From positions 1 through 64,000 of the forward strand of contig DDRS01000015.1 of the NCBI GenBank assembly GCA_002343685.1: a DNA stretch of 64,000 nucleotides, written 5' to 3'. This document shows positions 7,989 to 16,855 of the stretch, in pieces. The first letter of the stretch is position 1. The number at the start of each line of letters is the position of its first letter. The notes beneath the pieces were generated by a model that saw only the letters and a list, made by a program, of their open reading frames with translations, had not been told where the DNA came from and ran no database searches. This stretch comes from Thiobacillus denitrificans. Lineage in GTDB: Bacteria > Pseudomonadota > Gammaproteobacteria > Burkholderiales > Thiobacillaceae. The position numbers and the translations under genes are program-made.

Positions 7989-8852
7989 ATGGTCCGTTAC
8001 ACATCGATAAAAATCATGGCGCGTCGCAAACAAGGCCCCGTTGAAGACCTGATCGAGATCACCGGCAAGCTCCCCTGGTGGGTGGGCGTGGCGCTCGCGC
8101 TGGTGGCGTATGTCGGACTGCACAGCCTCGCGATCCGCGAGGTGACGGCGGTCGTCCAGCCCGGAAAGATGGGCGATTTCGTCAACCAGACAGTGTTCAG
8201 GACGTTGGCCGGCGTGGGCCAGTATCTGCTGCCCGTCGTGTTCCTGGCGGGGGCGGGGCTGTCCGCCTATGGCCGCTACACGCGCCGCACCTTGCACCAG
8301 ACGGTGGCCGCGAGTCCGGATCACGCCGCGCTGAACGACATGAGCTGGAAGAAGTTCGAGGCGCTGGTGGGCGAGGCGTTTCGGCGCAAGGGCTATTCGG
8401 TGACGGCGACCGGCGGAGGCGGCCCCGATGGCGGGGTCGACCTGGCCTTGAAGAAGGGCGGCGAGCTTTTCCTGGTGCAATGCAAGCAGTGGCGGGCAAT
8501 CCGCGTGGGCGTGAGCATCGTGCGCGAACTCTACGGGGTGATGGCGGCCCGGGGTGCGGCCGGCGGCTTCGTGGTGACCTCGGGCGTGTTCACGGACGAG
8601 GCGCTGGCGTTTGCCAAGGGCAAGAACATCGAGCTGATGGACGGCAAGGCGCTGCACGCGCTGATCAGCGGCGTGACCGCGCCGCCTCGGTTCTTCCGGG
8701 ACCCGCTCAGCATCACGACGAACGGCGCGCCGTTCTGCCCCGAATGCCAGAGCCGGATGGTGAAGCGCAAGGCCAAGCGGGGCAGCCGCGCGGGCCAGGT
8801 GTTCTGGGGCTGTATCCGCTACCCGGATTGTCGGGGCTCGCGGCCGATCTGA
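7989..8852 (+). CDS. Membrane-anchored Mrr-like nuclease with topoisomerase-type zinc finger
   Basis: Three parts are visible in 287 residues. First, two transmembrane segments (about residues 30-47 and 75-95). Second, an Mrr-type restriction endonuclease core: 'MSWKKFEALVGEAFRRKGY', 'GGGGPDGGVDLAL' with the catalytic Asp, and 'ELFLVQCKQW' with the QxK signature. Third, a C-terminal four-Cys finger (CPEC...GC...YPDC) like that of DNA topoisomerase I. It would cut DNA from the inner membrane, and the finger may hold single-stranded DNA. Start at 7989 is supported by AGGG; ATG at 8016 is an alternative. Similar proteins occur widely in Proteobacteria without a known role; a defence or DNA-uptake function is inference. 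Confidence 0.8.
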   Translation: MVRYTSIKIMARRKQGPVEDLIEITGKLPWWVGVALALVAYVGLHSLAIREVTAVVQPGKMGDFVNQTVFRTLAGVGQYLLPVVFLAGAGLSAYGRYTRRTLHQTVAASPDHAALNDMSWKKFEALVGEAFRRKGYSVTATGGGGPDGGVDLALKKGGELFLVQCKQWRAIRVGVSIVRELYGVMAARGAAGGFVVTSGVFTDEALAFAKGKNIELMDGKALHALISGVTAPPRFFRDPLSITTNGAPFCPECQSRMVKRKAKRGSRAGQVFWGCIRYPDCRGSRPI

Positions 8853-9229
8853 TCTCACGGTTCCGGCGGGGCGCCGGGACTCGCCATTCGCTTGCCGGCT
8901 TGCCGGTAGCCCCGGACCGCTTGTGTGCCCCTGTGCCGATCCGCTGTGTCCAGCCGGCCATCGGCGATTCGATTTCCGCATGAATCCACGCCGCGCCGGC
9001 CTGAGGCCGTCCGCATCCCTGACTGTCCGGGGAGATTGATAATTACCCTGCTCATGGGGTGGTTTATCCAGTAATCTTACGTCCGCTGTGCGACGCGATA
9101 GCCGGATAGGGTAAGACGTCTCCACAGGGACAAGAAAAAAGACACTGCGGGGAATTGCGATGCGGATGAACAAGGGTGGCAGGAAGCGACCGCCTCGGGC
9201 GTGCGCCTTCTCGGGCGGAGGTTCCAGCG
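8853..9229. other. Intergenic region with no recognised gene
   Basis: 377 bases upstream of the GGDEF-EAL gene. I see no convincing small ORF and no match to the conserved core of c-di-GMP riboswitches. The promoter of the downstream gene is presumably here. Confidence 0.5.
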
Positions 9230-12200
9230 ATGAATCGTCGGGATAACCGGGTCGGGCAGCCGCCTGTCCGCCTTGTGCTGTTCGCGGGCTTGAGTGGCCT
9301 GCTGGCCGGCGTCCTGGGCATCCGCTTTGCCCAGGATGTGACGTGGGTACGTTTCTTCGACAATCTCCATTGGACGGCAGGGACGGTCACGGCAGCGATA
9401 CTGGCCTGGATCGGACTGCACGGGGTTCGTTCGGAAAGTGCCCGCGGCGTGCGGTGGATTGCGGTTGGGCTGACGGGATATGCGACCGGCCAGATGATCT
9501 GGGACCTGCAGGCCGCTGTCGGCTACCGGGGGTTTCCGTCGCCGTCCGATTTGTTCTATTTGTGGCTGGGGCCCTGTGTGGGGGCGGGAGTGCTGCTGGA
9601 GGCATTCCGCATGGCCAGCCGCGTCCAGCGCAAGACCCTGGTGCTGGATGGCGCGATGTTGGCCATTGCCGTGCTGACGTTGGTGTTGGTGCTGTATCTG
9701 CCCAAGCGCGGGGATACGGCGTGGCTGGCCATGAGCGTGCTGGTGGCCTATCCGGTCAGCCTGTTCAGCGCCGCATGCATCGGCCTGATTGCGATCCCGA
9801 TCCTACGTTTGAAATTGTCCTGGAGCTACGGGCTGTTCCTGGTTTCCCTTGCCGCCACGGGGATCTGCTGGATGGTCTGGAACCTGATGGCGCTGGATGG
9901 CGCGACCCTCGACGGCGCCTGGTTCAACAGCCTGTTCTCCTTTTCGATAGTGGGCATGGGGCTGGCGATGTTGCACTGGAAGGTCGAGCCTTCCCACAAC
10001 ACCGCGCTGGAGCGTTGGTACGAAGGCTTCCTGCGCCTGTTGCCGCTGGCGGCCGTGGTGCTGTCCGGCGTGGCGGTCAAGCTGGCCGATCCGCATCTGG
10101 GCGTGTCCCGAACCGTCAGTGATGTCGTCGACGTCAATGCGCTCATCGTCGTCATGCTGGCGATGTTCAGGCAAAGCACGCTGCTGCGGGAGCACGATCT
10201 GCTGAAAACCGTCACCCGCAACCTGGAAGAAAGCGAGCAGCAAAAGAACCTGATCCTGGGGACGGTTCCCGACCTCGTGTGGCTCAAGGACGCGGAGGGC
10301 CGCTTCCGGATGTGCAACGCCGCATTCGAACGCCTGTTCGGCGCGCGCGAGTCGGACATCGTGGGCAAGACCGATTTCGATTTCGTGGAGCCCGCGCTGG
10401 CGCGTTTCTTCCAGCAGAAGGATCGCGAAGCGATGGCGGCCGGACAACCGGTCCGCAACGAGGAATGGGTGACTTTCGCCGCCGATGGATGTCGTGCCCT
10501 GCTCGAAACGGTGAAGACGCCGTTGCGCGATCGGCAAGGGAACGTGCTCGGTGTGCTCGGCATCGCCCGCGACATCACCGAGCGCGAGCGCGCGAGCCAG
10601 CAACTGGCCCTGGTGGATTTCGCCCTGAACCACGTGAAGGAAGCCGCCTACCTGGCCGACGAGCAGGGTCGCTTCCATTATGTGAACGACGAGGCGTGCA
10701 GGGCGCTCGGCAAGACGCGCGAGGCACTACTGGCATTGCGGGTGATCGATGTCGATGCCGACGTGACGCAGCCGGAACAGTGGCAGGCCTTCTGGGGGCA
10801 GCTCAAGGCGAACAGGACGATGACCTTCGAAAGCCGCCATGCGGCCGCCGATGGACGTTCGTTCCCGGTGGAAATCAACGCCAACTATTTCGAATACGCC
10901 GGAGAAGCGTATGTTCTGGGGCTGGCGCGCGACATTACCGAACGCAAGGGGGTGGAGGAACAGATCCGCAATCTGGCCTATTTCGACGCGCTTACCCGGC
11001 TGCCCAATCGGCGGCTGCTGATGGACCGGCTGGGCCAGGCACTGAGCGCCAGCCAGCGCAGCGGCGAATTCGGCGCATTGCTGATCCTGGATCTGGATCA
11101 GTAAGACCTTGAACGACACGCGGGGCCACGATGTTGGTGACCGTCTGCTGGTCGAAGTGGCCCAGCGGCTGATCATCCACATGCGTCAGGAGGATATCGT
11201 GTGCCGCCTGGGTGGCGACGAGTTCGTGGTGGTGCTGGAAGGCCTGGGCCAGGATGCGCTAAACGCGGCCAACCAGGCGGAGACCATTGCAGAGAAGGTG
11301 CGCCAGGCGCTCAACCAGCCCTATTCCCTGAGTATCAACGAAGCCCGATATCTGGGCACGACGAGTATCGGCCTGACCCTGTTCCAGGGGCAGAGCGCGT
11401 CGGTCGACATGCTGCTGAAGCAGGCCGACGTGGCGCTCTACCAGGCCAAGGGGGCTGGCCGCAATACGGCGCGATTCTTCAATCCGGCCATGCAGGCGGC
11501 CATCGACTCGCGCATGGAGACGGAGGCGGCGTTGCGCCAGGCGCTGGAGCGGGACGAATTCCAGCTCTACTACCAGCCGCAGATCGACCAGCATGGTGAA
11601 CTGATCGGTGCCGAGGCCTTGCTGCGCTGGTTTCCGTCTGACCGTGGAATGGTCTCGCCGGCCGAATTCATCCCGCTGGCCGAGGAAACCGGGCTCATCC
11701 TGCCCATCGGGCAATGGGTCCTGGACACGGCCTGCGCCCAGATCAAGGATTGGGAACGCGATCCGCGTACCCGGTTCCTGCAGATGGCGGTCAATGTCAG
11801 TGCCCGCCAGTTCCACCAGTCCGACTTCGTCGCCACGGTGCAGCGCAGCCTGGCTGCGAGCGACATCGATCCGACCCGGCTCAAGCTCGAATTGACGGAA
11901 AGCGTGGTGCTCGACAATGTCGACATCGTGGTCAGCCAGATGCGGCAGCTCAATGCGCTGGGCGTGAGTTTCTGCCTGGATGACTTCGGTACCGGTTACT
12001 CGTCCTTGTCCTATCTCAAGCGTCTGCCGCTCGACCAGGTGAAGATCGATCAATCCTTCGTCCGTGATGTGCCAGAGGACGAGAACGATGTCGCCATCGT
12101 GCGGGCGATCATGGCCATGAGCCGGTCGCTGGGTTTGCAGGTGATTGCGGAGGGGGTGGAAACCCAGGCGCAGCGGGACTTTCTGCTGCAGAACGATTGC

Positions 12201-12278
12201 CGGGCCTACCAGGGTTTCCTGTTTTGCAGGCCGCTCCCTATCGATGAATGGAAGAGCATTCCCGCCATGCAGACATGA
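9230..12278 (+). pseudogene. Membrane PAS-PAS-GGDEF-EAL protein, frameshifted in GGDEF
   Basis: The 5' frame encodes an N-terminal membrane region with about nine hydrophobic segments (MASE-like), two PAS domains ending 'ARDITERERA' and 'ARDITERKGV', and the start of a GGDEF domain ('DALTRLPNRRLL'). It stops at TAA 11102-11104, right after 'LILDLDQ'. The second frame continues at once with 'KTLNDTRGHDVGDRLL', the GGDEF motif, an RxxD I-site 5 residues before it, and a full EAL domain ('GAEALLRW', 'DDFGTGYSSL'). CAG-T-AAG replaces the expected CAG-TTC-AAG, so two bases are missing. ATG 9230 is chosen because GGAGG lies 8 bases upstream. A truncated GGDEF plus intact EAL could still be made from the TTG at 11109. 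Confidence 0.85.
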
Positions 12279-12391
12279 GGGTTTCATGCATCATTGCGTA
12301 TGCCCGCCGGTTAGCAGGTCGAGCGGCATAAACGGTCTAGAGTGAAAGAAGCCCCTCTCAGCAAGGGTGCAATCACGACGAGGTGGGGACG

Positions 12392-13009
12392 ATGAGTACG
12401 ATGGAAGCGGGACAGGTACAGGGAACCGGCGCGATCAGGCTGCCCCCGCCCGAAAAGGTGGGCGGCATTCCCTTGATGCAGGCGCTGAAGGCGCGGCATT
12501 CGGCGCGGGAGTTCGATGGCAGGGCGTTGCCGTTGCAGGTGCTGTCGAACCTGCTGTGGGCGGCGAACGGCGTGAACCGGGCGGGCACGGGACAGCGCAC
12601 GGCGCCGTCGGCACGCGACTGGCGCGAGACCGATGTGTTCGTGATCACCGCAGAGGGCACGTATCGCTACGATCCGCCGACGCATGCCATGTCCCGAATG
12701 GTGGCCGGCGATCTCCGCCCGCTGACGGGCGTGCAGGATTTCGTGGCGACCGCACCGGTGAACCTGGTGTACGTGGCGGACCTCGACCGGACCGGCGAGG
12801 CCAGCGCGGAAGAGGCAGCGTTCTACAGCGCAACCGATGCCGGCTTCATCGCCCAGAATGTGTATCTCTATTGTGCGTCGGCCGGCCTTGCCGGGGTGGT
12901 GCGCGGCCAGCTCGATCGCGCGGCGCTGGGGGCTGCCCTGGGGCTGGGCCCGAATCAGCGCATCACGCTTGCGCAATCGGTGGGTTATCCGGCCGACAGC
13001 GATAAATAG
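12392..13009 (+). CDS. SagB/nitroreductase-family oxidoreductase
   Basis: A 205-residue flavoprotein-like protein of the nitroreductase superfamily, SagB/ThcOx branch. 'MQALKARHSAREFDGRAL' near residue 30 is the FMN-phosphate-binding segment, followed by 'LSNLLWAANGVNR', 'RTAPSARDW' and the C-terminal 'GPNQRITLAQSVGYP'. Such proteins bind FMN and reduce or oxidise small substrates with NAD(P)H; no azoline-peptide biosynthesis genes are nearby, so a RiPP role is unlikely. No Sec or Tat signal is obvious at this start. The next genes encode a tiny membrane peptide and a MOSC protein. Confidence 0.8.
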   Translation: MSTMEAGQVQGTGAIRLPPPEKVGGIPLMQALKARHSAREFDGRALPLQVLSNLLWAANGVNRAGTGQRTAPSARDWRETDVFVITAEGTYRYDPPTHAMSRMVAGDLRPLTGVQDFVATAPVNLVYVADLDRTGEASAEEAAFYSATDAGFIAQNVYLYCASAGLAGVVRGQLDRAALGAALGLGPNQRITLAQSVGYPADSDK

Positions 13010-13029
13010 CGAATCACGCGACCTTGCCC

Positions 13030-13122
13030 ATGCCTCGATTCGTCAAGATCCTGCTGGCCTGCCTGATTTGCCTGAGCGTGGTGGGTGGGCTGGCGTGGTG
13101 GGCCCAGCGGCTGCTGGCATGA
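13030..13122 (+). CDS. Candidate 30-residue single-pass membrane peptide
   Basis: An ORF encoding a basic start (MPRFVK) and one hydrophobic helix (ILLACLICLSVVGGLAWW), then 'AQRLLA'. Its TGA overlaps the ATG of the MOSC gene in the ATGA pattern seen repeatedly in this genome. There is no good Shine-Dalgarno site, so translation is uncertain. Confidence 0.4.
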   Translation: MPRFVKILLACLICLSVVGGLAWWAQRLLA

Positions 13123-13712
13123 GTCCGGAACAGGGTCGACCGGCGGCCGCCCCGGACGAAGCAGGCCTGCGCGACCTGACGACCCGCTTTGCCCGTCCGG
13201 GGCGGATCGAGGCGATTTATATTCGGCCCGAGCGCCGGGGCGAGACGGTCGCGGCCGATGCGGTGCGGGCGATCGCCGCCTGTGGGCTCGAGGGCGACCA
13301 CTATGCGCAGCCGTCGCGCAGCCGGGTGGCGGGCGGCAAAAGGCAGGTGACGCTGATCCAGGCGGAGCATCTGCCGGCGATTGCGGCACTGACCGGGCGG
13401 GCGCAGGTCGAGGCGGCGTGGCTGCGACGCAATCTGGTGGTGTCGGGACTGAACCTGCTGGCGGCGCATGCGCTGTTTCGCGACTGGCCGCTGGTGCTGC
13501 GCATCGGCGCCGGGGTGGTGCTGGAAGTGACAGGGCATTGCGATCCCTGTTCGCGTATGGAGGCGGTGCTGGGACCGGGCGGCTACAACGCGATGCGCGG
13601 ACATGGCGGGGTGAATGCCCGTATCCTGGCGGGCGGCACGATTCGGGTTGGCGATGCGGTGACGGGCGGAGTGGCCGACGATCGTCCTGGTGGGATTCCC
13701 GGTTTGGCGTAG
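13119..13712 (+). CDS. MOSC domain protein
   Basis: A 197-residue MOSC-domain protein, the molybdenum-cofactor-sulfurase C-terminal fold also found in YiiM and MOSC-only proteins. The typical order is visible: 'GRIEAIYIRP', 'GLEGDHY', 'QVTLIQAEHL', 'LRRNLVVSGLNL', and 'GHCDPCSRM' carrying the conserved Cys. Such proteins handle sulfur or molybdenum cofactor in N-hydroxylated-base reduction or Moco sulfuration. ATG 13119 is chosen because the long upstream open frame is only a shadow of the nitroreductase gene. A cofactor link to the molybdenum formate dehydrogenase 13 kb away is possible but not shown. Confidence 0.85.
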   Translation: MSPEQGRPAAAPDEAGLRDLTTRFARPGRIEAIYIRPERRGETVAADAVRAIAACGLEGDHYAQPSRSRVAGGKRQVTLIQAEHLPAIAALTGRAQVEAAWLRRNLVVSGLNLLAAHALFRDWPLVLRIGAGVVLEVTGHCDPCSRMEAVLGPGGYNAMRGHGGVNARILAGGTIRVGDAVTGGVADDRPGGIPGLA

Positions 13713-13755
13713 GCGCGGGTGCCTGAGGGTTCACGAATCATGAGAGGAGGTCGTT

Positions 13756-14007
13756 ATGAAAAGGACAATCGGATGGATGACGCTGCCGCTGCTGTGCGCG
13801 GCCAATCTTGCTCTGGCGCAGGACGCCACGCCGGCCGCTGCGGCTGCACCGGCCGACACGGCTGAAGCGTCGGCCACAGCCCCGGCGCCGGCGCAGATGG
13901 CGCCGAACAAGCCGATACGGCGGCAGGGGCGCGACATGCGCCGCTGTCTGAAACTGAAGACCAACGAGGCGATCATCCGCTGCGCCGAGCCCGGACGTAA
14001 GCCGTAA
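13756..14007 (+). CDS. Small secreted Ala-rich protein, unknown function
   Basis: An 83-residue protein with a clear signal peptide (MKRTIGWMTLPLLCAANLALA, cleavage expected after ALA). The mature part is an Ala/Pro/Thr-rich stretch followed by a basic C-terminal segment with two Cys ('RRCLKLKTNEAIIRCAE'), which could form a disulfide in the periplasm. A strong AGGAGG precedes the ATG. I do not recognise a family. Confidence 0.7.
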   Translation: MKRTIGWMTLPLLCAANLALAQDATPAAAAAPADTAEASATAPAPAQMAPNKPIRRQGRDMRRCLKLKTNEAIIRCAEPGRKP

Positions 14008-14129
14008 GCGCGGGCGCCAGGCAGTCCGCCGCAGGCGGATCGAATGATGGGAGGAATTCGGGTATCTTCTCGCTGCGTGTCCGAACGAGATCGGACACGC
14101 AGCCCCTTTCCCTGACGACTGGAGTTCCC

Positions 14130-14618
14130 ATGCGCGTTTCCTTATCAAAACACATTGCCCTTGCCCTGTTCGTGACCGGCTTTTTCGCGGCCAGCCCGGT
14201 CCTGGCCGACAAACCGGACTGGGCCGGTCATGGCAAGCCGGACAAGGCCGCGAAGGGCGGCCATGACGACGACCGCGGAGAATCGCGCGGCGACGTCCGG
14301 GTGAGCGTGCATTTCGGCGACCGCCAGCGTGAAGTCGTGCGCGAGTATTACGCGGACAGCTTCAAGCGTGGGCATTGCCCGCCGGGGCTCGCGAAGAAGC
14401 ACAACGGCTGCATGCCGCCCGGCCAGGCCAGGAAATGGCAGCTCGGCCGGCCGCTGCCGCGCGACGTGGTGGTCTACGATCTGCCCCCGCGGGTCGTGGT
14501 GAGCCTCGGCGTGCCGCCTGCCGGCCACAAGTACGTGCGGGTGGCCGGCGATATCCTGATGATCGCGATCGGTACCAGCATCGTGGTCGATGCCATCGAC
14601 GACCTCGGCGGCATGTAA
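14130..14618 (+). CDS. CigR/RcnB-like periplasmic or inner-membrane protein
   Basis: A 162-residue protein with an N-terminal signal ('HIALALFVTGFFAASPVLA'), a charged Gly/His/Asp linker, the block 'GHCPPGLAKKHNGCMPPGQ' with two Cys, 'LPRDVVVYDLP', and a hydrophobic C-terminal 'GDILMIAIGTSIVVDAIDDL'. This order matches the anti-virulence regulator CigR family, related to RcnB-like proteins. Salmonella CigR is a membrane anti-virulence factor; what the homologue does here is unknown. A strong terminator follows. Confidence 0.75.
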   Translation: MRVSLSKHIALALFVTGFFAASPVLADKPDWAGHGKPDKAAKGGHDDDRGESRGDVRVSVHFGDRQREVVREYYADSFKRGHCPPGLAKKHNGCMPPGQARKWQLGRPLPRDVVVYDLPPRVVVSLGVPPAGHKYVRVAGDILMIAIGTSIVVDAIDDLGGM

Positions 14619-14635
14619 GCGGGTCCGCATCGCGA

Positions 14636-14670
14636 ACAGGGGCCAGGCAATGCCTGGCCCCTGTTTTTTT
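14636..14670 (+). terminator. Rho-independent terminator
   Basis: A 14-bp GC-rich perfect inverted repeat (ACAGGGGCCAGGCA / TGCCTGGCCCCTGT) is followed by seven T on the plus strand. It ends the CigR-like transcript and separates it from the convergent MBL gene. Confidence 0.93.
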
Positions 14671-14689
14671 GGACGCCCGTGCGAGTCCG

Positions 14690-15307
14690 CTACCGCTCGA
14701 GTCTGTCGAGGAATGCGTGCAGGCCCGCCCGGGCGCCGCCGATCCAGGGCGCGCCATGGGCGAACAACAGGTGGTCGAACTCGCGTTCGCGCAAGTGCTT
14801 GAGGAAGGCCTTGCGCAGGCCGCGCTTGACGCCTTCCGGATCGTCGCCCATGTAGGCGTCCGGCACGAAGCCGAGCCGGCCCCGTTCGCGCACGATGGCG
14901 TCGCCGAGGCTCAGGATGCCGCCGTGCAAGGGCAGATGGAGCGCGGTTTCCTCGGGACACAGCGCCGCGACCTTGAGGGCGAGCACGCCGCCGGGCAGGG
15001 TCTTGCCGTGACTGAAGCCGCGCACCTTTTCGCCGTGGGTGAATTCGTGCAGGCCGTCCTTGTGGCACCAGACCTGCGCGCCGTAGCGTTCGGCGAAACG
15101 GTCGCTGTGGCGATAGTGGTGGCGGTTGGTCAGGTAGACGTGCTGCGGCGCGCCGTGCGAGGCGAACCACTCGATGCCCTGTGCGGGCACGCGCGGATCG
15201 ATCAGCACGGGCGGGTCGGTGGCGCGGAGGTAATAGGAATGGACGTAGGCCTGGATGCCTTCGTGGAAGGTCTTCCAGTGAAACACGCCGGGCAGGATTT
15301 CCTTCAT
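14690..15307 (-). CDS. Metallo-beta-lactamase-fold hydrolase (degenerate metal site)
   Basis: About 205 residues with an MBL-like plan: 'GVFHWKTFHEG', 'VLIDPRVPAQG', 'VYLTNRHHYRHSDRF', 'LHLPLHGGILSLGDAI', and a late 'LLFAHGAPWIGG'. The usual HxHxDH motif is replaced by RHHYRHSD, with two His and one Asp kept, so metal binding may differ from the classical family. It appears cytoplasmic. The start at 15307 (MKEILPG) is preferred over 15364 because a GGAAGAAAG lies upstream and the MBL fold begins here. Substrate unknown. Confidence 0.7.
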   Translation of the reverse strand: MKEILPGVFHWKTFHEGIQAYVHSYYLRATDPPVLIDPRVPAQGIEWFASHGAPQHVYLTNRHHYRHSDRFAERYGAQVWCHKDGLHEFTHGEKVRGFSHGKTLPGGVLALKVAALCPEETALHLPLHGGILSLGDAIVRERGRLGFVPDAYMGDDPEGVKRGLRKAFLKHLREREFDHLLFAHGAPWIGGARAGLHAFLDRLER

Positions 15308-15429
15308 GGCTGAGCCGCTTTCTTCCGGACCGTATCGTTCCAGTAAAGCCGACGAAAGGGACAAAGGAAAGCGCCCGTGCGGGGCCGTTGCCGTCTATAC
15401 AAAAGAAGACAGGTCTGGAGAATCATCCG

Positions 15430-16134
15430 ATGAACACGCTCCCCGGCATATTGATCACCGGCGCCAACCGTGGCCTAGGACTGGAATGGGCGCGGCAGTA
15501 TGCCGAGGCCGGCTGGCAGGTGATCGCCAGTTGCCGCCATCCCGAGGCGGCCGACGAACTCAAGGCCCTGGCTGGTCGGCATCCACGCCTCAGCGTGCAT
15601 CGGCTCGACGTGACCGACGGCGAGCAGCTGCGCACGCTGCAGCTCGACCTGGAGGGCGCCCGCATCGACGTGCTGCTCAACAACGCGGGCGTGTACCTGG
15701 ACAAGTTCATGGACGCGTTCGGCGGCATCGACTATGACATCTGGCTGCGCACGTTTGCCGTCAACACCCTGGGCGCGGTGCGGGTGAGCGAAGCCTTCGC
15801 CGGCCATCTGGCCCGCAGCGAGAAGCGACTGGTGGTGGCGATCAGCAGCCACATGGGCTCCATCGCCGAGATCGGCGCACCGGGGAACTATGCCTACCGT
15901 TCCAGCAAGGCAGCGTTGAATGCCGCCATGAAGGGGCTGTCGCATGCGTTGGCGCAACATGGCATCGGCGTCCTGCTATTGCATCCGGGCTGGGTGGGCA
16001 CCCGCATGGGCGGCCCGGATGCGATGCTCACCCCGGCACAGAGCGTGCGCGGCATGCGCGCCCTGGTGGACAATTTCCAGATGGCGCTGAACGGGCGTTT
16101 CTTCCGCTACAACGGCACCGAGATTCCCTGGTGA
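15430..16134 (+). CDS. Short-chain dehydrogenase/reductase
   Basis: A 234-residue classical SDR. 'GILITGANRGLGLEW' is the Rossmann dinucleotide loop (TGxxxGxG), 'VLLNNAGVY' the NNAG motif, 'AISSHMGS' the catalytic Ser, and 'YAYRSSKAAL' the Tyr-x-x-x-Lys pair. It is most like the C-factor/sniffer subgroup of NAD(P)-dependent reductases. GGAG lies upstream of the ATG at 15430. The larger in-frame extension runs over the divergent MBL gene and is not used. Substrate cannot be told. Confidence 0.88.
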   Translation: MNTLPGILITGANRGLGLEWARQYAEAGWQVIASCRHPEAADELKALAGRHPRLSVHRLDVTDGEQLRTLQLDLEGARIDVLLNNAGVYLDKFMDAFGGIDYDIWLRTFAVNTLGAVRVSEAFAGHLARSEKRLVVAISSHMGSIAEIGAPGNYAYRSSKAALNAAMKGLSHALAQHGIGVLLLHPGWVGTRMGGPDAMLTPAQSVRGMRALVDNFQMALNGRFFRYNGTEIPW

Positions 16135-16141
16135 TCGGCGT

Positions 16142-16170
16142 AGCGGGAACCGGCCGGTCCGCTCATTTTT
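16142..16170 (+). terminator. Probable terminator of the SDR gene
   Basis: AGCGG-GA-ACCGG pairs with CCGGT-CCGCT (a two-base bulge), followed by CA and five T. It overlaps the 3' end of the convergent Spy-like gene. Confidence 0.45.
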
Positions 16171-16798
16171 CGGGATTGGGTGCCCAGCCCTTGCGCCAAT
16201 AATCGCGCAGCTTTTCCTGCTGTTCCTTGGTGAGGACGGCCTCCATGCGTTTGTGCGCCGCCACCGCGGAATCGTACATTTGCTGCTGGAGCTTGCCGAA
16301 TTCCTTGTAGGCCGCGTCGATGGCGGCATTGTCCCGTTTCGGCGCCAGGTTCAGGTCGCGCAGCTTGGCCTGCTGGTTCATCATCTCGCCCATCATGGCC
16401 CAGTGCGCCTTGCGGGTCTCGTCCTGGATCTTGTTGATCTTGGCTTGCTGGTCGGGGGTCAGGTCGAGTCCGCTGCCCCAATACGGTCCCATCATGCCAG
16501 GACCCATGCCGTACCCACCCATCATGCCGGGGCCCATGCCATAGCCGCCGCCCATCATGCCGGGACCCATTCCGTACCCACCATAGCCACCGCCCATCAT
16601 GCCGGGGCCCATGCCATAGCCGCCGTAACCACCGCCCATCATGCCGGGACCCATTCCATAGCCGCCATAGCCGTTCATCATGCCGGGCCCATATTGCGGG
16701 GGAGGAGGGGGATCGGCCGCCAGAAGGGCCGGGGCGGTTCCGCTCAAGAGGGCGGCAAGTCCGAAGGCGGCAAGCCGGCTGGGTCGTGTGATGTTCAT
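16163..16798 (-). CDS. Spy/CpxP-like periplasmic protein with Met-Gly-Tyr repeats
   Basis: A 211-residue exported protein: signal peptide (residues 1-28, ending ALLAA), a repeat region at about 36-105 with six GPGMM units interspersed with GGYGGYGM, then a helical Spy/CpxP-type domain with the LTxxQ-like 'DLTPDQQAKINKI' and 'VLTKEQQEKLRDYW'. The family includes periplasmic chaperones and metal-stress proteins (Spy, CpxP, CnrX/ZraP). The Met-rich repeats are typical of copper-binding extracytoplasmic segments, so Cu(I) binding is a reasonable inference. AAGGAG precedes the ATG. It lies 57 bases after a SHOCT membrane gene on the same strand. Confidence 0.85.
   Translation of the reverse strand: MNITRPSRLAAFGLAALLSGTAPALLAADPPPPPQYGPGMMNGYGGYGMGPGMMGGGYGGYGMGPGMMGGGYGGYGMGPGMMGGGYGMGPGMMGGYGMGPGMMGPYWGSGLDLTPDQQAKINKIQDETRKAHWAMMGEMMNQQAKLRDLNLAPKRDNAAIDAAYKEFGKLQQQMYDSAVAAHKRMEAVLTKEQQEKLRDYWRKGWAPNPEK
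16484..16693. repeat. Coding tandem repeats (GPGMM/GGYGGYGM units)
   Basis: Imperfect tandem copies of a 30-45 bp unit (CCCATCATGCCGGG...CATAGCC on the plus strand) encode the Met-Gly-Tyr segment of the Spy-like protein. Copy number may vary by slippage. Confidence 0.85.
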
Positions 16799-16855
16799 GG
16801 CAATCTCCTTTCAAGAGAGGGGTCGAGGAAGGGGTCGGACATTCACGCGTGCCGC

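Noticed and set aside
8853..9229. c-di-GMP riboswitch upstream of the GGDEF-EAL gene
   Set aside because: I searched by eye for the conserved GEMM core and did not find it. A covariance-model search would settle it.
16484..16693. Tandem repeats as a CRISPR-like or intergenic array
   Set aside because: They lie inside a coding frame and translate to regular GPGMM/GGYGGYGM units.
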